From Ectothiorhodospira haloalkaliphila ATCC 51935 (GTDB taxonomy: Bacteria > Pseudomonadota > Gammaproteobacteria > Ectothiorhodospirales > Ectothiorhodospiraceae), in contig NZ_KK214998.1 in assembly GCF_000633935.1 (NCBI RefSeq), forward strand, positions 1,598,411 to 1,662,410: a stretch of 64,000 nucleotides of DNA, written 5' to 3'. Every line of letters starts with the position of its first letter. Positions within the stretch are counted from its first letter, which is position 1. Below the pieces are notes generated by a model. That model worked only from the letters and a program-made list of their open reading frames with translations. It searched no databases and was not told the DNA's origin. Of the stretch, positions 47,263-56,002 are shown piece after piece. Both the position numbers and the translations under genes were made by a program.

Positions 47263-47302
47263 AAAAAACCCCGCCGGTGATGACTCGCCGGCGGGGTTTT
47301 TT
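47263..47302 (+). terminator. Rho-independent terminator after cold-shock gene
   Basis: AAAAAACCCCGCCGG at 47263-47277 pairs with CCGGCGGGGTTTTTT at 47288-47302, a perfect 15-bp stem followed by more T. The A-run on the 5' side means it could also work for the leftward slyD gene. Confidence 0.92.
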
Positions 47303-47346
47303 TTGGGGCCTTACTTGGTTTCGGGCCGCTTCAAACGGGCTGAGGA

Positions 47347-47835
47347 TCAGTGATCGTTGGCCCCTTCATCGGTGTGTGCGTGACCGTGCTCCAGTTCTTC
47401 GGGAGAGGCCTCGCGCACTTCACGTACCGTGACATCAAAGTTCAAGGTGGTGCCAGCCAGAGGATGGTTGGCATCGATGGTGACATCATCACCATCAATG
47501 GCCACAACCGTCACCACCTGCACGCCACCGTTCTGGTTACCGGCGTGGAACTGCATGCCCACTTCCAGTTCGTCAACGCCCTGAAACTGACTGCGATTCA
47601 GGGTCTGGATCATCTGCTCATCCCGTTCCCCGTAGGCCTGTGCCGGCTCTACGCGAACATTGAGTTCGTCACCCTGCTTTTTGCCCTCAAGGGCTGTTTC
47701 CAGCCCAGGAATGATATTGCCCGCCCCGTGAAGGTAGGCCAGAGGCCCACGATCGGAGGAGTGATCGATCACCCGGCCTTCGTCGTCGGTAAGCTTGTAA
47801 TCAATGCTTACCACCTTGTTGCTGCCGATCTGCAT
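47347..47835 (-). CDS. slyD: FKBP-type peptidyl-prolyl isomerase, SlyD type
   Basis: A 162-residue FKBP with an insert-in-flap domain, starting at the ATG at 47835 after a GAGGAA site. It has SIDYKLTDDEGRVIDHS near the N-terminus, HGAGNIIPGLE in the active region, and DANHPLAGTTLNFDVTV. The C-terminal tail has a few histidines (HGHAH) but lacks the long metal-binding tail of E. coli SlyD. Confidence 0.92.
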   Translation of the reverse strand: MQIGSNKVVSIDYKLTDDEGRVIDHSSDRGPLAYLHGAGNIIPGLETALEGKKQGDELNVRVEPAQAYGERDEQMIQTLNRSQFQGVDELEVGMQFHAGNQNGGVQVVTVVAIDGDDVTIDANHPLAGTTLNFDVTVREVREASPEELEHGHAHTDEGANDH

Positions 47836-47899
47836 GCGGCCGTTCCTCCAACTTCTTTCATGAATGAGACCCCAGTCTAACGTGCATGCGGGGGCGACT

Positions 47900-49069
47900 T
47901 CATCTTTCCGGGTTCTCGCCATGGGTTAGCGTGAGCTGGTGACCTCGTACGGAAAGGCCAGTCTCCCCTCGTAGCCAGGTCGACAGTTCCCGTCCTGCGA
48001 GGCGGGCACGCCAGCCCTGCAGGAGCGAGCAGTCCGGGTCACCGGATACCAGGGCCTCCAGGTCACGGCGGGTGGCGATGGCGGCGGGGCTGATGTCGTT
48101 TTTCAGCGCCAGATGGCGCAGCAGGCCCATGGCCACGTCCACCAGGGCCTCCTGGTCGGCCTCCAGGCGTGTACGTGGGGGCAGGGTGGGGCAGTCAGCC
48201 GAGGGGCATTGGGCACCCTCGCGAATCAGTTCCAGCAGGGTGTCGCCGTGGCGGCGCGCGGTCTGCTCGGCCAGGCCCCGCACCCGTTCGAGGGTCTTGA
48301 GGTCGCGGGGCTTGCGGCGGGCCAGGTCCAGGATCACCTCGTCCTGGAGCAGCCAGCGGCGCGGGCGGTCCAGGCGCATGGCTTCCTGTTCGCGCCAGCG
48401 GGCCAGGTTGCGGGCCACGGCCAGAGCCTGTTCGCCGCGCAGGGTGTTGATGCCCTTCAGGCGCCGCCAGATGGTCTCCGGGTCGGGCTGGTAGGTGCGC
48501 GGATCCTGCATGCGCTGAAAATCGTCTTCCAGCCAGGCGAGCCGACCGTTGTCTTCCAGGGCCTGACGCATCAGCGGATAGGCTCGGGCCAGATAATGCA
48601 CGTCGTCAGCGGCATAACGCAGCTGAATGGTCTCCAGGGGGCGCTGGGCCCAGTCGGTACGCGACTGCCCCTTCTCCAGCTCCACTCCCAGCACCAGCTG
48701 GATCAGCTTGCCATAGCCGACCTGATCCCCATGGCCCAACAGGGAGGCAGCCACCTGGGTGTCAAAGATGGGCCCGGGCACGCGGCCTTGTTGATGAAAA
48801 AAGATCTCCAGATCCTGGCTCGCTGCGTGCAACACCTTGGTGATATTCGGGTCGAACAGCAGGTGCGTGAGCGGCGAGAGATCCTCAAGATTGAGCGGAT
48901 CGATGCAGGCGACTTCCTCGGGGGTGGCCACCTGAATCAGGCACAGCTGAGGGTAATAGGTCTTCTCCCGGATGAATTCCGTATCCAGGGCGAACCAATC
49001 CACCCCCTTGAGGCGCTCACAGAAGGCCTTCAGGGCCTCGGGCTGGTCGATGAACGGGACTGTTTCCAT
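47900..49069 (-). CDS. rnd: Ribonuclease D
   Basis: A 389-residue DEDD 3'-5' exoribonuclease for tRNA 3' maturation. The catalytic residues are in FALDTEF, HAASQDLEIF and the DxxxY motif YAADDVHYL. HRDC domains follow, with RRLKGINTLRGEQ and PRDLKTLERVRGL. The ATG at 49069 was chosen; a TTG two codons upstream is possible. It is divergent from the ChaN-like gene. Confidence 0.94.
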   Translation of the reverse strand: METVPFIDQPEALKAFCERLKGVDWFALDTEFIREKTYYPQLCLIQVATPEEVACIDPLNLEDLSPLTHLLFDPNITKVLHAASQDLEIFFHQQGRVPGPIFDTQVAASLLGHGDQVGYGKLIQLVLGVELEKGQSRTDWAQRPLETIQLRYAADDVHYLARAYPLMRQALEDNGRLAWLEDDFQRMQDPRTYQPDPETIWRRLKGINTLRGEQALAVARNLARWREQEAMRLDRPRRWLLQDEVILDLARRKPRDLKTLERVRGLAEQTARRHGDTLLELIREGAQCPSADCPTLPPRTRLEADQEALVDVAMGLLRHLALKNDISPAAIATRRDLEALVSGDPDCSLLQGWRARLAGRELSTWLRGETGLSVRGHQLTLTHGENPER

Positions 49070-49184
49070 GTTCAACGCCCCCTGCCGCGTGCGTGTGTGG
49101 CGATGGTGAAAAGGTCACCGAAGGCGGGGGATACAGGGTCCATCAGGGGCTCCATGGTGTTTTTTGCGGTAAGGGTTTTGGGCG

Positions 49185-49205
49185 ATACTGGCCACGGGTC
49201 AGTAT
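49185..49205. promoter_or_regulatory. Inverted repeat overlapping a possible -10 before the ChaN-like gene
   Basis: ATACTG at 49185-49190 and CAGTAT at 49200-49205 form a 6-bp inverted repeat with a 9-base spacer. The second half overlaps TATAAC (49203-49208), a plausible -10 about 45 bases before the gene. It could be a repressor site; it does not look like a standard Fur box. Confidence 0.35.
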
Positions 49206-49252
49206 AACCCTCCACCCGGGTTCACCGATCAATCCAGTGCAGGAAAGCCTCC

Positions 49253-50233
49253 ATGCGATTTCGTTTGCATCATCTTCTGTCTGCCGTGGCCCTCGGCGTG
49301 CTCATGTGCCTTCCTGCGCACGCCGAGGGCCATGAGTGGCTGGCGCCGCACCTGCGGGATCATCCCCTGGTGGGACAGATCTGGTCTCCTGACGACCAGC
49401 GTCAGATCTCCCGGGAGGGGCTGGACGAGAGGCTGATGGCGGCGGAGATCCTGCTTCTGGGGGAAGTGCATGGCAACCCGGATCATCACGCCTGGCAACT
49501 GAAGTTGATCCAGACCCTGGCGGCGGCGGACAGGGCCCCGGCGCTGGCCATGGAGATTTTTGATCTGGAGCACCAGTCCCGGCTGGACACCCTGCGCGCC
49601 CAGGGCGAGACAAACGCCGATGCCCTGGCTGACGCCGCCGGGGTGGAGGCCCGCCACTGGCCCTGGGATGAATATCGCCCGCTGGTGCAGTGGGCGCTGG
49701 ATCAGGACCAGCCGCTGGTGGCTGCCAATCTCTCCAGCGAGGAGGCCATGCAGGTGGCCCGGGATGGGCTGCGCGAGCACATGGACGAGGCCGAACGCCA
49801 GCGCCTGGGCCTGAGCGAGCCCCTGCCGGGTCCGGTGGGTCGCCGCTTGATCGAGCATATCGTCGACGCCCATTGCGGTTATCTTCCGGCGGCACGCACC
49901 GGTGGCATGGTGGATGCCCAGCGGGCCCGGGATGCCCACATGGCCGACCGGCTGCTGGACACGGCCGATCGGCCCGTCGTGCTCATCGCCGGCAGCGGTC
50001 ATGTGCGTCGCGACTATGGGGTGCCCCGGTATCTGCAGACCCGGGAGGCCCAGGGCACGGTCCTGAGCCTGGCCTTTGTGGAGGTGCGCGAAGGGGATGA
50101 GTCCATCGAGGATTACACCACCGCCATGGAAGGGGTGTACGACGTGATCCTGTTCACCCCGCGCCAGCGGATCACAGACCCTTGTGATGACTTCCGGGAG
50201 CAACTGGAGGGGATGCGCAAGCAGTCCTCGTGA
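49253..50233 (+). CDS. ChaN-like haem-binding lipoprotein-family protein
   Basis: A 326-residue exported protein with a signal peptide ending in PAHA (about residue 24). The ChaN domain has ILLLGEVHGNPDHHAWQ and, near the C-terminus, VLIAGSGHVRRDYGVP. Characterised relatives bind haem and are iron-regulated. The signal peptide has no lipobox cysteine at the cleavage site, so it is probably soluble periplasmic. A palindrome before the gene could be its operator. Confidence 0.85.
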   Translation: MRFRLHHLLSAVALGVLMCLPAHAEGHEWLAPHLRDHPLVGQIWSPDDQRQISREGLDERLMAAEILLLGEVHGNPDHHAWQLKLIQTLAAADRAPALAMEIFDLEHQSRLDTLRAQGETNADALADAAGVEARHWPWDEYRPLVQWALDQDQPLVAANLSSEEAMQVARDGLREHMDEAERQRLGLSEPLPGPVGRRLIEHIVDAHCGYLPAARTGGMVDAQRARDAHMADRLLDTADRPVVLIAGSGHVRRDYGVPRYLQTREAQGTVLSLAFVEVREGDESIEDYTTAMEGVYDVILFTPRQRITDPCDDFREQLEGMRKQSS

Positions 50234-50258
50234 CCTGCACCGCACGCACTGATGCGGC

Positions 50259-50285
50259 GCCACCCGCTGAACAGCGAGCGGTGGG
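50259..50285. terminator. Hairpin between convergent ChaN-like and sulfatase genes
   Basis: CCACCCGCT (50260-50268) pairs with AGCGGTGG (50277-50284) with one bulged C. It lies in the 54-base gap between two convergent stops and has no T-run, so termination is uncertain. Confidence 0.35.
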
Positions 50286-50287
50286 CC

Positions 50288-51883
50288 TCACCCGGGACCA
50301 AAGTCCGCATGCAGCCAATGCCGGAACGCATCCATCCCGGCCGCCTGCCCAGGCTTTGGCGGGATGAGACCGGGCACAAAGCCCCGCTCACGAAAAGGTT
50401 GCAGCAGCGCGGGGTCCCGGCTGATGAGGTGGACGGGCACGGCGGGAGAGGCGTCCTCGCCGATGATCAACGGTGCCGCCTGATGGTCTCCCAGCAGGAT
50501 CAGCAGGGTGTCGTCTTCAAGGAACTGCAGCGCCCAGTCCAGGGAGACATGCAGCGAATAATCCACCGAACGGGCAAAGTAATCGCGGACCCGTTCCATG
50601 TCCTGCCAGAGCGTCTCGGGGCTTGGGCCGGCCTCCCCCCAGGGCGCGAAGATGCGCCCATCTCCTACCTGTTCCCAGTCCTCGATCAGGGGCAGAATCG
50701 GGGTCCAGGGGGCATGGCTGCTGACCAGGGCCACCTGGGCGAACAGCGGTGCGCTCACCTGCGCCCGCAAGGCATTGAAGCGATGCAGGGTGAACTGGTC
50801 GGGCATGGTCACCCAATTCAGCGGCGGGCCGGCATAGTCCAGGTCGGCGGCGGCGAAGATGTGATCAAAGCCGTAGGCGCGACCCTCGGGCCATGGCATG
50901 GTAATGGCTGGCATGACCGTCATGGTTTCGTGGCCGGTGGCCTTGAAATCATCCACCAGCGTTGGCAGCCCCAGTTCCAGCATGAGGCGATACCACAATG
51001 CGTTGTCGATCCACACGCCGCTCAGCATCGAGGCATGCGCCAGCCACGACTGCCCACCCAGGATGGGCGCGTCCAGGCGCCCGGTGACCGCATGCAGCCC
51101 CGCCGCTTCCAGACGAGGGGCCATGGCTTCAAGCCGCGGCAGCACAGGGCCGGAGAACCGCGGATCGTCGGTCAACGAGACTCCGTAGGATTCCACGAAA
51201 ACCAGATAGACATCGCGCCCGGCCAGGCCGGGCAGGGCCCGGGCCGGTCTGGCCCCGTCCACCACGGCGGTCTCGAACTGACGACGGGCATGGTGGGTCT
51301 CCCGGATCTGTCGGGACTGGAACGCCAGGGTATCCACCACCGGGGTGCGGGCTACGGGTACGACACGCTCGCCGGCCACCTCCAGCGCCGTGAGCACGGC
51401 GGCCAGGGTGCCGATAACCAGGGCGGGCACGGCCGCACTCCCCCCCAGCGGCACGGGCCGCAGCCCCCGGAAGACCAAGGCCAGGATCCCCAGGAGCAGC
51501 AGCGCCGTCACCACCAGGATCATGACCGCCAGCACCTGACCGAGATTGCCCACCAGCAGGTGATGGACCGAAACCAGGGCCGGCAGGTCGAAGTACAGGT
51601 TCAGCGATCGGCCCAGTATCTGATGGGTCGCCGCATCCCCCAGGCCCGCCGCCACGGCCAGCACCAGCAGCAAGGCCACCCCGGCGCGGGCGGCGTGGGG
51701 CGTCCAGTGGGCGGTCAGCCAGGCGAACAGAACCGGCAGCCACCAGGCCTCCAGGGCGATCCAGCGGCCGCCCACGTCCCCGAAGCGCAACCACAGCGGC
51801 AGCACCAGCATGATGTTGAGCAGCACTGCGGCCAGCAGCAGGGGCCAGCCGGCGATGGGGTCTGGGCGGGGTGTGACGGGCAT
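50288..51883 (-). CDS. Sulfatase/phosphoglycerol transferase-fold membrane protein
   Basis: A 531-residue protein with five or so N-terminal membrane helices (to about residue 170) and a periplasmic alkaline-phosphatase-superfamily domain. Likely metal and nucleophile motifs are YLVFVESYGVS, GGQSWLAHASMLSG and LLILLGDHQ. Relatives include phosphoglycerol and phosphoethanolamine transferases. It starts 39 bases from divergent opgG. Together with opgGH this suggests a decorating enzyme for periplasmic glucans (inference); no OpgB or OpgC is otherwise present. Confidence 0.82.
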   Translation of the reverse strand: MPVTPRPDPIAGWPLLLAAVLLNIMLVLPLWLRFGDVGGRWIALEAWWLPVLFAWLTAHWTPHAARAGVALLLVLAVAAGLGDAATHQILGRSLNLYFDLPALVSVHHLLVGNLGQVLAVMILVVTALLLLGILALVFRGLRPVPLGGSAAVPALVIGTLAAVLTALEVAGERVVPVARTPVVDTLAFQSRQIRETHHARRQFETAVVDGARPARALPGLAGRDVYLVFVESYGVSLTDDPRFSGPVLPRLEAMAPRLEAAGLHAVTGRLDAPILGGQSWLAHASMLSGVWIDNALWYRLMLELGLPTLVDDFKATGHETMTVMPAITMPWPEGRAYGFDHIFAAADLDYAGPPLNWVTMPDQFTLHRFNALRAQVSAPLFAQVALVSSHAPWTPILPLIEDWEQVGDGRIFAPWGEAGPSPETLWQDMERVRDYFARSVDYSLHVSLDWALQFLEDDTLLILLGDHQAAPLIIGEDASPAVPVHLISRDPALLQPFRERGFVPGLIPPKPGQAAGMDAFRHWLHADFGPG

Positions 51884-51922
51884 GGGCAGCGCAACATCGG
51901 AGTTCGGGGGCTGGCGCTCATT

Positions 51923-53428
51923 ATGCTGACCTTGTGCCTGGCCTGGCCAGCCGCCCGGGCCGACCTCCTGGATACCCTGGGCGAACGGGCCCAGCGACTG
52001 GCCGACTCACCCTGGCAGGCACCCCCCACCCTGGAGGCATCGGCCCTGAAGGCGCTGGACTACGATGCCCACCGGCAGATCCGTTTTCGCCCGGAACGGG
52101 CCCTGTGGCGGGAGGTGTCGGACTTTCAGGTGCAGTTCCTGCACGCGGGCTTCCTGTTCGCCCAGCCGTTGCGGGTGTACGAGTGGGTGGATGGACAACG
52201 CCGGCCCATCCACTTTCACCCGGACCTGTTCCGCTATGACGACGACGCAGCGCAGCTGGACCCGGAGCAGCGCGCCGCTGGCGGGCTCTCCGGGCTGCGC
52301 CTGCACTATCCCCTGAACCGGGAAGATGTCCGGGACGAGTTCCTGGTCTTCCAGGGGGCCTCCTACTTTCGCCTGGTGGGGCGCGGACAACGCTACGGCC
52401 TGTCCGCCCGCGGGCTGGCGGTGGATACCACCCGCCTGGGCTCGGAGGAGTTTCCGGCATTCACCGAGTTGCACCTGCAGCGGCCGGAGCCGGAGGATCG
52501 GCACGTCAACCTGTACGCCCTGCTGGAGGGTCCGTCGGTGACCGGCGCCTATGCCTTCCGGGTGCACACCACGGAGCCGGTCACGGTGGACGTTCAGGCC
52601 CGCCTGTTTGCTCGTCACGACCTTACGGGGCTGGGGATCGCGCCGCTGACCAGCATGTACACCCATGGGGATCTTGCCGACCCCATCACCGCGGATTTCC
52701 GTCCCCGGGTGCATGATTCGGAAGGCTTGCTGGTGCATACCCGGGCCGGGGAGTGGATCTGGCGCCCGTTGAGCCGTCCTGAGACGCCGCAGATCTCCGC
52801 CTTTCTGGATGCCGGCCCCTCGGCCTTCGGGCTGATGCAGCGAACCCGGGGATTTGCCGCCTACCTGGACCAGGAGGCCCGTTATGATCTGCGGCCCGGC
52901 CTCTGGGTGGAACCCGCGGAAGGGGACTGGGGCGCCGGCCGCGTGGTCCTGCTGGAGCTGCCCACGCCCGATGAGACCCACGACAATATCGTCGCCTTCT
53001 GGGCGCCGGATAAGCCCATGGCGGCCGGCGAGTCCCGTGAATTCAGCTACCGGCTGACACCCCTCTGGCAGCGACCCTCGGCCCATGAACTGGCCCGGGT
53101 GGTGCGTACCCGTGCCGGCGCCGCCGGGGTGCCGGGGCAGGGCGACCCCGTGCCCCTGGACCAGCGGCGTTTCGTGGTGGACTTCCAGGGTGGCCCCTTG
53201 AGTCGGCTGGACGGCTCGTTGCCTGTGCGCGCCCATCTGGACCTGCACCAGGGCCAGCCGGTGGAACCGCCCCAGGTCACGCCCTTGCCGGATGGCGGTT
53301 GGCGGGCCACCTTCGTGGTGGCCGCCAGCCCCGAGTCGCCCGCCGACATGCGTCTGCAGCTGAGGCTGCATGATCAGCTGCTCACCGAGACCTGGCAGTA
53401 CCTGTGGCGGGGGCCGGAAGATGCCTGA
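51923..53428 (+). CDS. opgG: Periplasmic glucan biosynthesis protein OpgG (MdoG)
   Basis: OpgG is a periplasmic protein that branches or processes osmoregulated periplasmic glucans made by OpgH. The 501-residue precursor has a short signal sequence (LCLAWPAARA). Conserved features include the N-terminal YDAHRQIRFRPERALW and the ASYFRLVGRGQRYGLSARGLA motif. The ATG at 51923 gives a rather short signal; an in-frame CTG four codons upstream would lengthen it. The stop overlaps the opgH start by 8 bp. Confidence 0.92.
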   Translation: MLTLCLAWPAARADLLDTLGERAQRLADSPWQAPPTLEASALKALDYDAHRQIRFRPERALWREVSDFQVQFLHAGFLFAQPLRVYEWVDGQRRPIHFHPDLFRYDDDAAQLDPEQRAAGGLSGLRLHYPLNREDVRDEFLVFQGASYFRLVGRGQRYGLSARGLAVDTTRLGSEEFPAFTELHLQRPEPEDRHVNLYALLEGPSVTGAYAFRVHTTEPVTVDVQARLFARHDLTGLGIAPLTSMYTHGDLADPITADFRPRVHDSEGLLVHTRAGEWIWRPLSRPETPQISAFLDAGPSAFGLMQRTRGFAAYLDQEARYDLRPGLWVEPAEGDWGAGRVVLLELPTPDETHDNIVAFWAPDKPMAAGESREFSYRLTPLWQRPSAHELARVVRTRAGAAGVPGQGDPVPLDQRRFVVDFQGGPLSRLDGSLPVRAHLDLHQGQPVEPPQVTPLPDGGWRATFVVAASPESPADMRLQLRLHDQLLTETWQYLWRGPEDA

Positions 53429-55211
53429 GGCGTCCGTCCTGCGTCGCCGCCGTCGCCTGTTCGGTCTGCTGGTCCTGGGCACCGGGGGGCTGGGAACGCT
53501 GGCCATGCACCAGGTGCTGGTGGCCACCGGGGCGGGGCTGCTGCAGGTGCCGCTGCTGGTGCTGTTCGCCATCCTGTTCACCTGGATTGCCCTGGCCTTC
53601 TGGAACGCAATGGTCGGGGCGTTGCTGCTGCACCGGCGCCTGGACCCCCTCACACTGAAGCCCCGCGCACCCGCCCCCATCCTGCGTGCCCCGCACCGTA
53701 CCGCGCTGATCATGCCCATCCGTCACGAGGATGCCGGGTTCGTGGGGGCCGGTCTGGCCGCCACGCTGGAGGACCTGGCGGCCAGTGGCGATCCCGATGG
53801 GTTCGAGGCCTTCGTGCTCAGTGACTCCAGCGATCCCGTTGTGCTGCACGACGAGGCCCGCATGGTGGTGGCGCTGCAGCGCCGCTTTGAAGGCAGGATT
53901 CCGGTGCATTACCGTCACGGGCGGGAGCCCGGGGGGCGCAAGGCGGGCAATATCGCGGAATTCTGCCGCCGCTGGGGCGGGCGCTACGAGGCCCTGGTGG
54001 TGCTGGATGCGGACAGCCGCATGAGTGGCCACACCCTGCGCCGCCTGGTGGCGGACCTGCAGGCCGACCCGCAGACCGGGCTGATCCAGACCGTGCCCCG
54101 GCCCATGGGGGCCGAGACCCTCCTGGCCCGGGTACAGGCCCTTGCGGCGCAGTTGCATGGGCCCCTGCTGGCCGCCGGCCAGGCCTTCTGGCAGGCGGAT
54201 ACCGCCAACTACTGGGGCCACAATGCCATCCTGCGCACCCGGGCCTTTGCCGATTGCTGCGGTCTGCCCCGCCTGCCCGGTGCCGCGCCCTGGGGCGGTG
54301 ACATCCTCAGCCATGATTTCGTCGAGGCGGCCTTGCTGCGTCGGGGCGGCTGGCACGTGCGCCTGGACACCGGCGCCGATGGCAGCCTTGAACAGGTGCC
54401 GGCCAACCTGTCGGACTACCTGCGCCGGGAACGGCGCTGGGCCCAGGGCAACCTGCAGCATCTGCGTCTGCTGGGTGTGCCGGGGCTGCATCCCCTCAGT
54501 CGGCTGCATTTCCTGCTGGGGGCACTGGGGTTCGTCTATGCGCCCCTGTGGGCGGCCATGCTGATGCTGGGGTTCGTCAGTCTGGCCACCGCCACGGAGG
54601 CGGGGTCCGCCGCCCTGACACCCGGGGCTATCCCGGAGACGGCCCTGTGGTTGCTGGGCGCGACCCTTGTCCTGCTGCTTGGTCCCAAGGTGGTCGGCCT
54701 GGCGTTAGTCCGCGACCGGCGCCACTCCTTCGGTGGCACGCTGCCATGGCTGGGGGGCGGGCTGCTGGAGATGCTGTCGGCGGTGCTGCTGGCCCCGGTG
54801 CTGATGGTCTTTCACACACTGTTCATCCTGCAGATCCTCGCCGGCAGACCGGTGTCCTGGGAGGCACCCTGTCGTGCCGGGCGCTTGCTGGGCTGGCGTC
54901 GCTGCCTGCGCCTGGGGCTGCCTCCGGCATTGCTGGGCCTGTGCTGGCTGGTGCTGTGTCTGCTCATCCTGCCGGCCCTGGCCCTGTGGAGTGCGCCGGT
55001 ATGGCTGGGTCTGATGCTGGCGCCGGTCCTGTTCCGCCTCAGCGGGCGGCGCGCGCCCTCCGGGCTGCTGGTCACGCCGCCGGCGGAGGCGGTGGCCCGA
55101 TCCCCCGCGGGGGAGGCGGTGGAACGACCGCCATCATCGGATCGCCCGTGTCCGCCACCGCCCGAGTCGCCGCTGGCGATGCCGGCCCGGATGCTCATCG
55201 GTCCGCCATGA
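53421..55211 (+). CDS. opgH: Glucan glucosyltransferase OpgH (MdoH), short form
   Basis: OpgH is the inner-membrane GT2 glucosyltransferase that makes the beta-1,2-glucan backbone. The 596-residue protein has RTALIMPIRHEDAG, VLDADSRMSGHTL, and the QxxRW-type RRERRWAQGNLQHL, with about seven or eight membrane helices. E. coli OpgH is about 850 residues; this one lacks most of the long cytoplasmic N-terminal region that binds FtsZ there. The C-terminal 50 residues are proline-rich. The stop overlaps the next gene as ATGA. Confidence 0.92.
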   Translation: MPEASVLRRRRRLFGLLVLGTGGLGTLAMHQVLVATGAGLLQVPLLVLFAILFTWIALAFWNAMVGALLLHRRLDPLTLKPRAPAPILRAPHRTALIMPIRHEDAGFVGAGLAATLEDLAASGDPDGFEAFVLSDSSDPVVLHDEARMVVALQRRFEGRIPVHYRHGREPGGRKAGNIAEFCRRWGGRYEALVVLDADSRMSGHTLRRLVADLQADPQTGLIQTVPRPMGAETLLARVQALAAQLHGPLLAAGQAFWQADTANYWGHNAILRTRAFADCCGLPRLPGAAPWGGDILSHDFVEAALLRRGGWHVRLDTGADGSLEQVPANLSDYLRRERRWAQGNLQHLRLLGVPGLHPLSRLHFLLGALGFVYAPLWAAMLMLGFVSLATATEAGSAALTPGAIPETALWLLGATLVLLLGPKVVGLALVRDRRHSFGGTLPWLGGGLLEMLSAVLLAPVLMVFHTLFILQILAGRPVSWEAPCRAGRLLGWRRCLRLGLPPALLGLCWLVLCLLILPALALWSAPVWLGLMLAPVLFRLSGRRAPSGLLVTPPAEAVARSPAGEAVERPPSSDRPCPPPPESPLAMPARMLIGPP

Positions 55212-56002
55212 GCACAGGGCGCGGGCAATGGCTGGAGCGGGGTGCCGCGGGCCTGGGGCTGGCCCGGTCCCTGGTGATCTACTGGCGCCCGGGGCGGCAG
55301 CCGGGGTTGCGTCGCCTGTATGGGCCGTTCGTACGCCCCGGGGATCTGGTCTTTGATGTGGGGGCCCATGTGGGCGACCGCACCCTGGCCTTCGCCGCCC
55401 TGGGGGCCCGGGTGGTGGCGGTGGAACCTCAACCCCTGCCACTGGCCTGGTTACGGTGGCTCACCCGGGGCCAGCCGGGCATCCACCTGGAAGCCGTGGC
55501 CCTGGACGACCGTCCCGGCTCGGCACGGCTGGCCATCAGCCGCCTGCATCCCACGGTGTCCACCCTGGCCCGGGAGTGGCGCCAGGCACTGCCGGAGCGA
55601 CATCCGGGCTTTCGACGGGTACGCTGGGAGGATGGCATCATGGTCCCCGTCACCACGCTGGATGATCTCATCGCCCGCCATGGCGTGCCGGCCTTCTGCA
55701 AGATCGACGTGGAGGGGCATGAGGCCCGGGTGCTGGCGGGCCTGTCACAACCTCTGCCGGCTCTGTCCGTCGAGTTCATCCAGGGCGCCCTGTCACAGGC
55801 CGAGGCGTGCATCGATCGCCTGGAAACCCTGGCGGCTTACGAGTACAACGTGGTGGCCGGCGAGCAGCGGCGCTTTCTCTGGCCCCGGTGGCGGCCGGCG
55901 ACGGCACTGCCCTCATGGCTGCAAGCCGGCGCCGCCGGCATCGCCTCAGGAGACCTCTATGCACGTTGGCCAAGACCGCTGGCAGGATCTGACCGCACCT
56001 GA
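55208..56002 (+). CDS. FkbM family methyltransferase
   Basis: A 264-residue SAM-dependent methyltransferase with motif I DLVFDVGAHVGDRTLAFAALG (about residues 46-66), VVAVEPQP, and the FkbM motif FCKIDVEGHEARVL. FkbM enzymes mostly O-methylate sugars or polyketides. It is translationally coupled to opgH by ATGA, so it could methylate a glucan. It also overlaps the next gene by 44 bp, joining it to the creatininase-RibD pair. Confidence 0.85.
   Translation: MSTGRGQWLERGAAGLGLARSLVIYWRPGRQPGLRRLYGPFVRPGDLVFDVGAHVGDRTLAFAALGARVVAVEPQPLPLAWLRWLTRGQPGIHLEAVALDDRPGSARLAISRLHPTVSTLAREWRQALPERHPGFRRVRWEDGIMVPVTTLDDLIARHGVPAFCKIDVEGHEARVLAGLSQPLPALSVEFIQGALSQAEACIDRLETLAAYEYNVVAGEQRRFLWPRWRPATALPSWLQAGAAGIASGDLYARWPRPLAGSDRT

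Noticed and set aside
50252-51922. An open frame extending opgG upstream by more than 550 codons
   Set aside because: It is antisense to the sulfatase-like gene, and the OpgG signal peptide begins at about 51923.
52007-53719. A 570-codon minus-strand frame over opgG/opgH
   Set aside because: No domain; antisense to two recognised genes.
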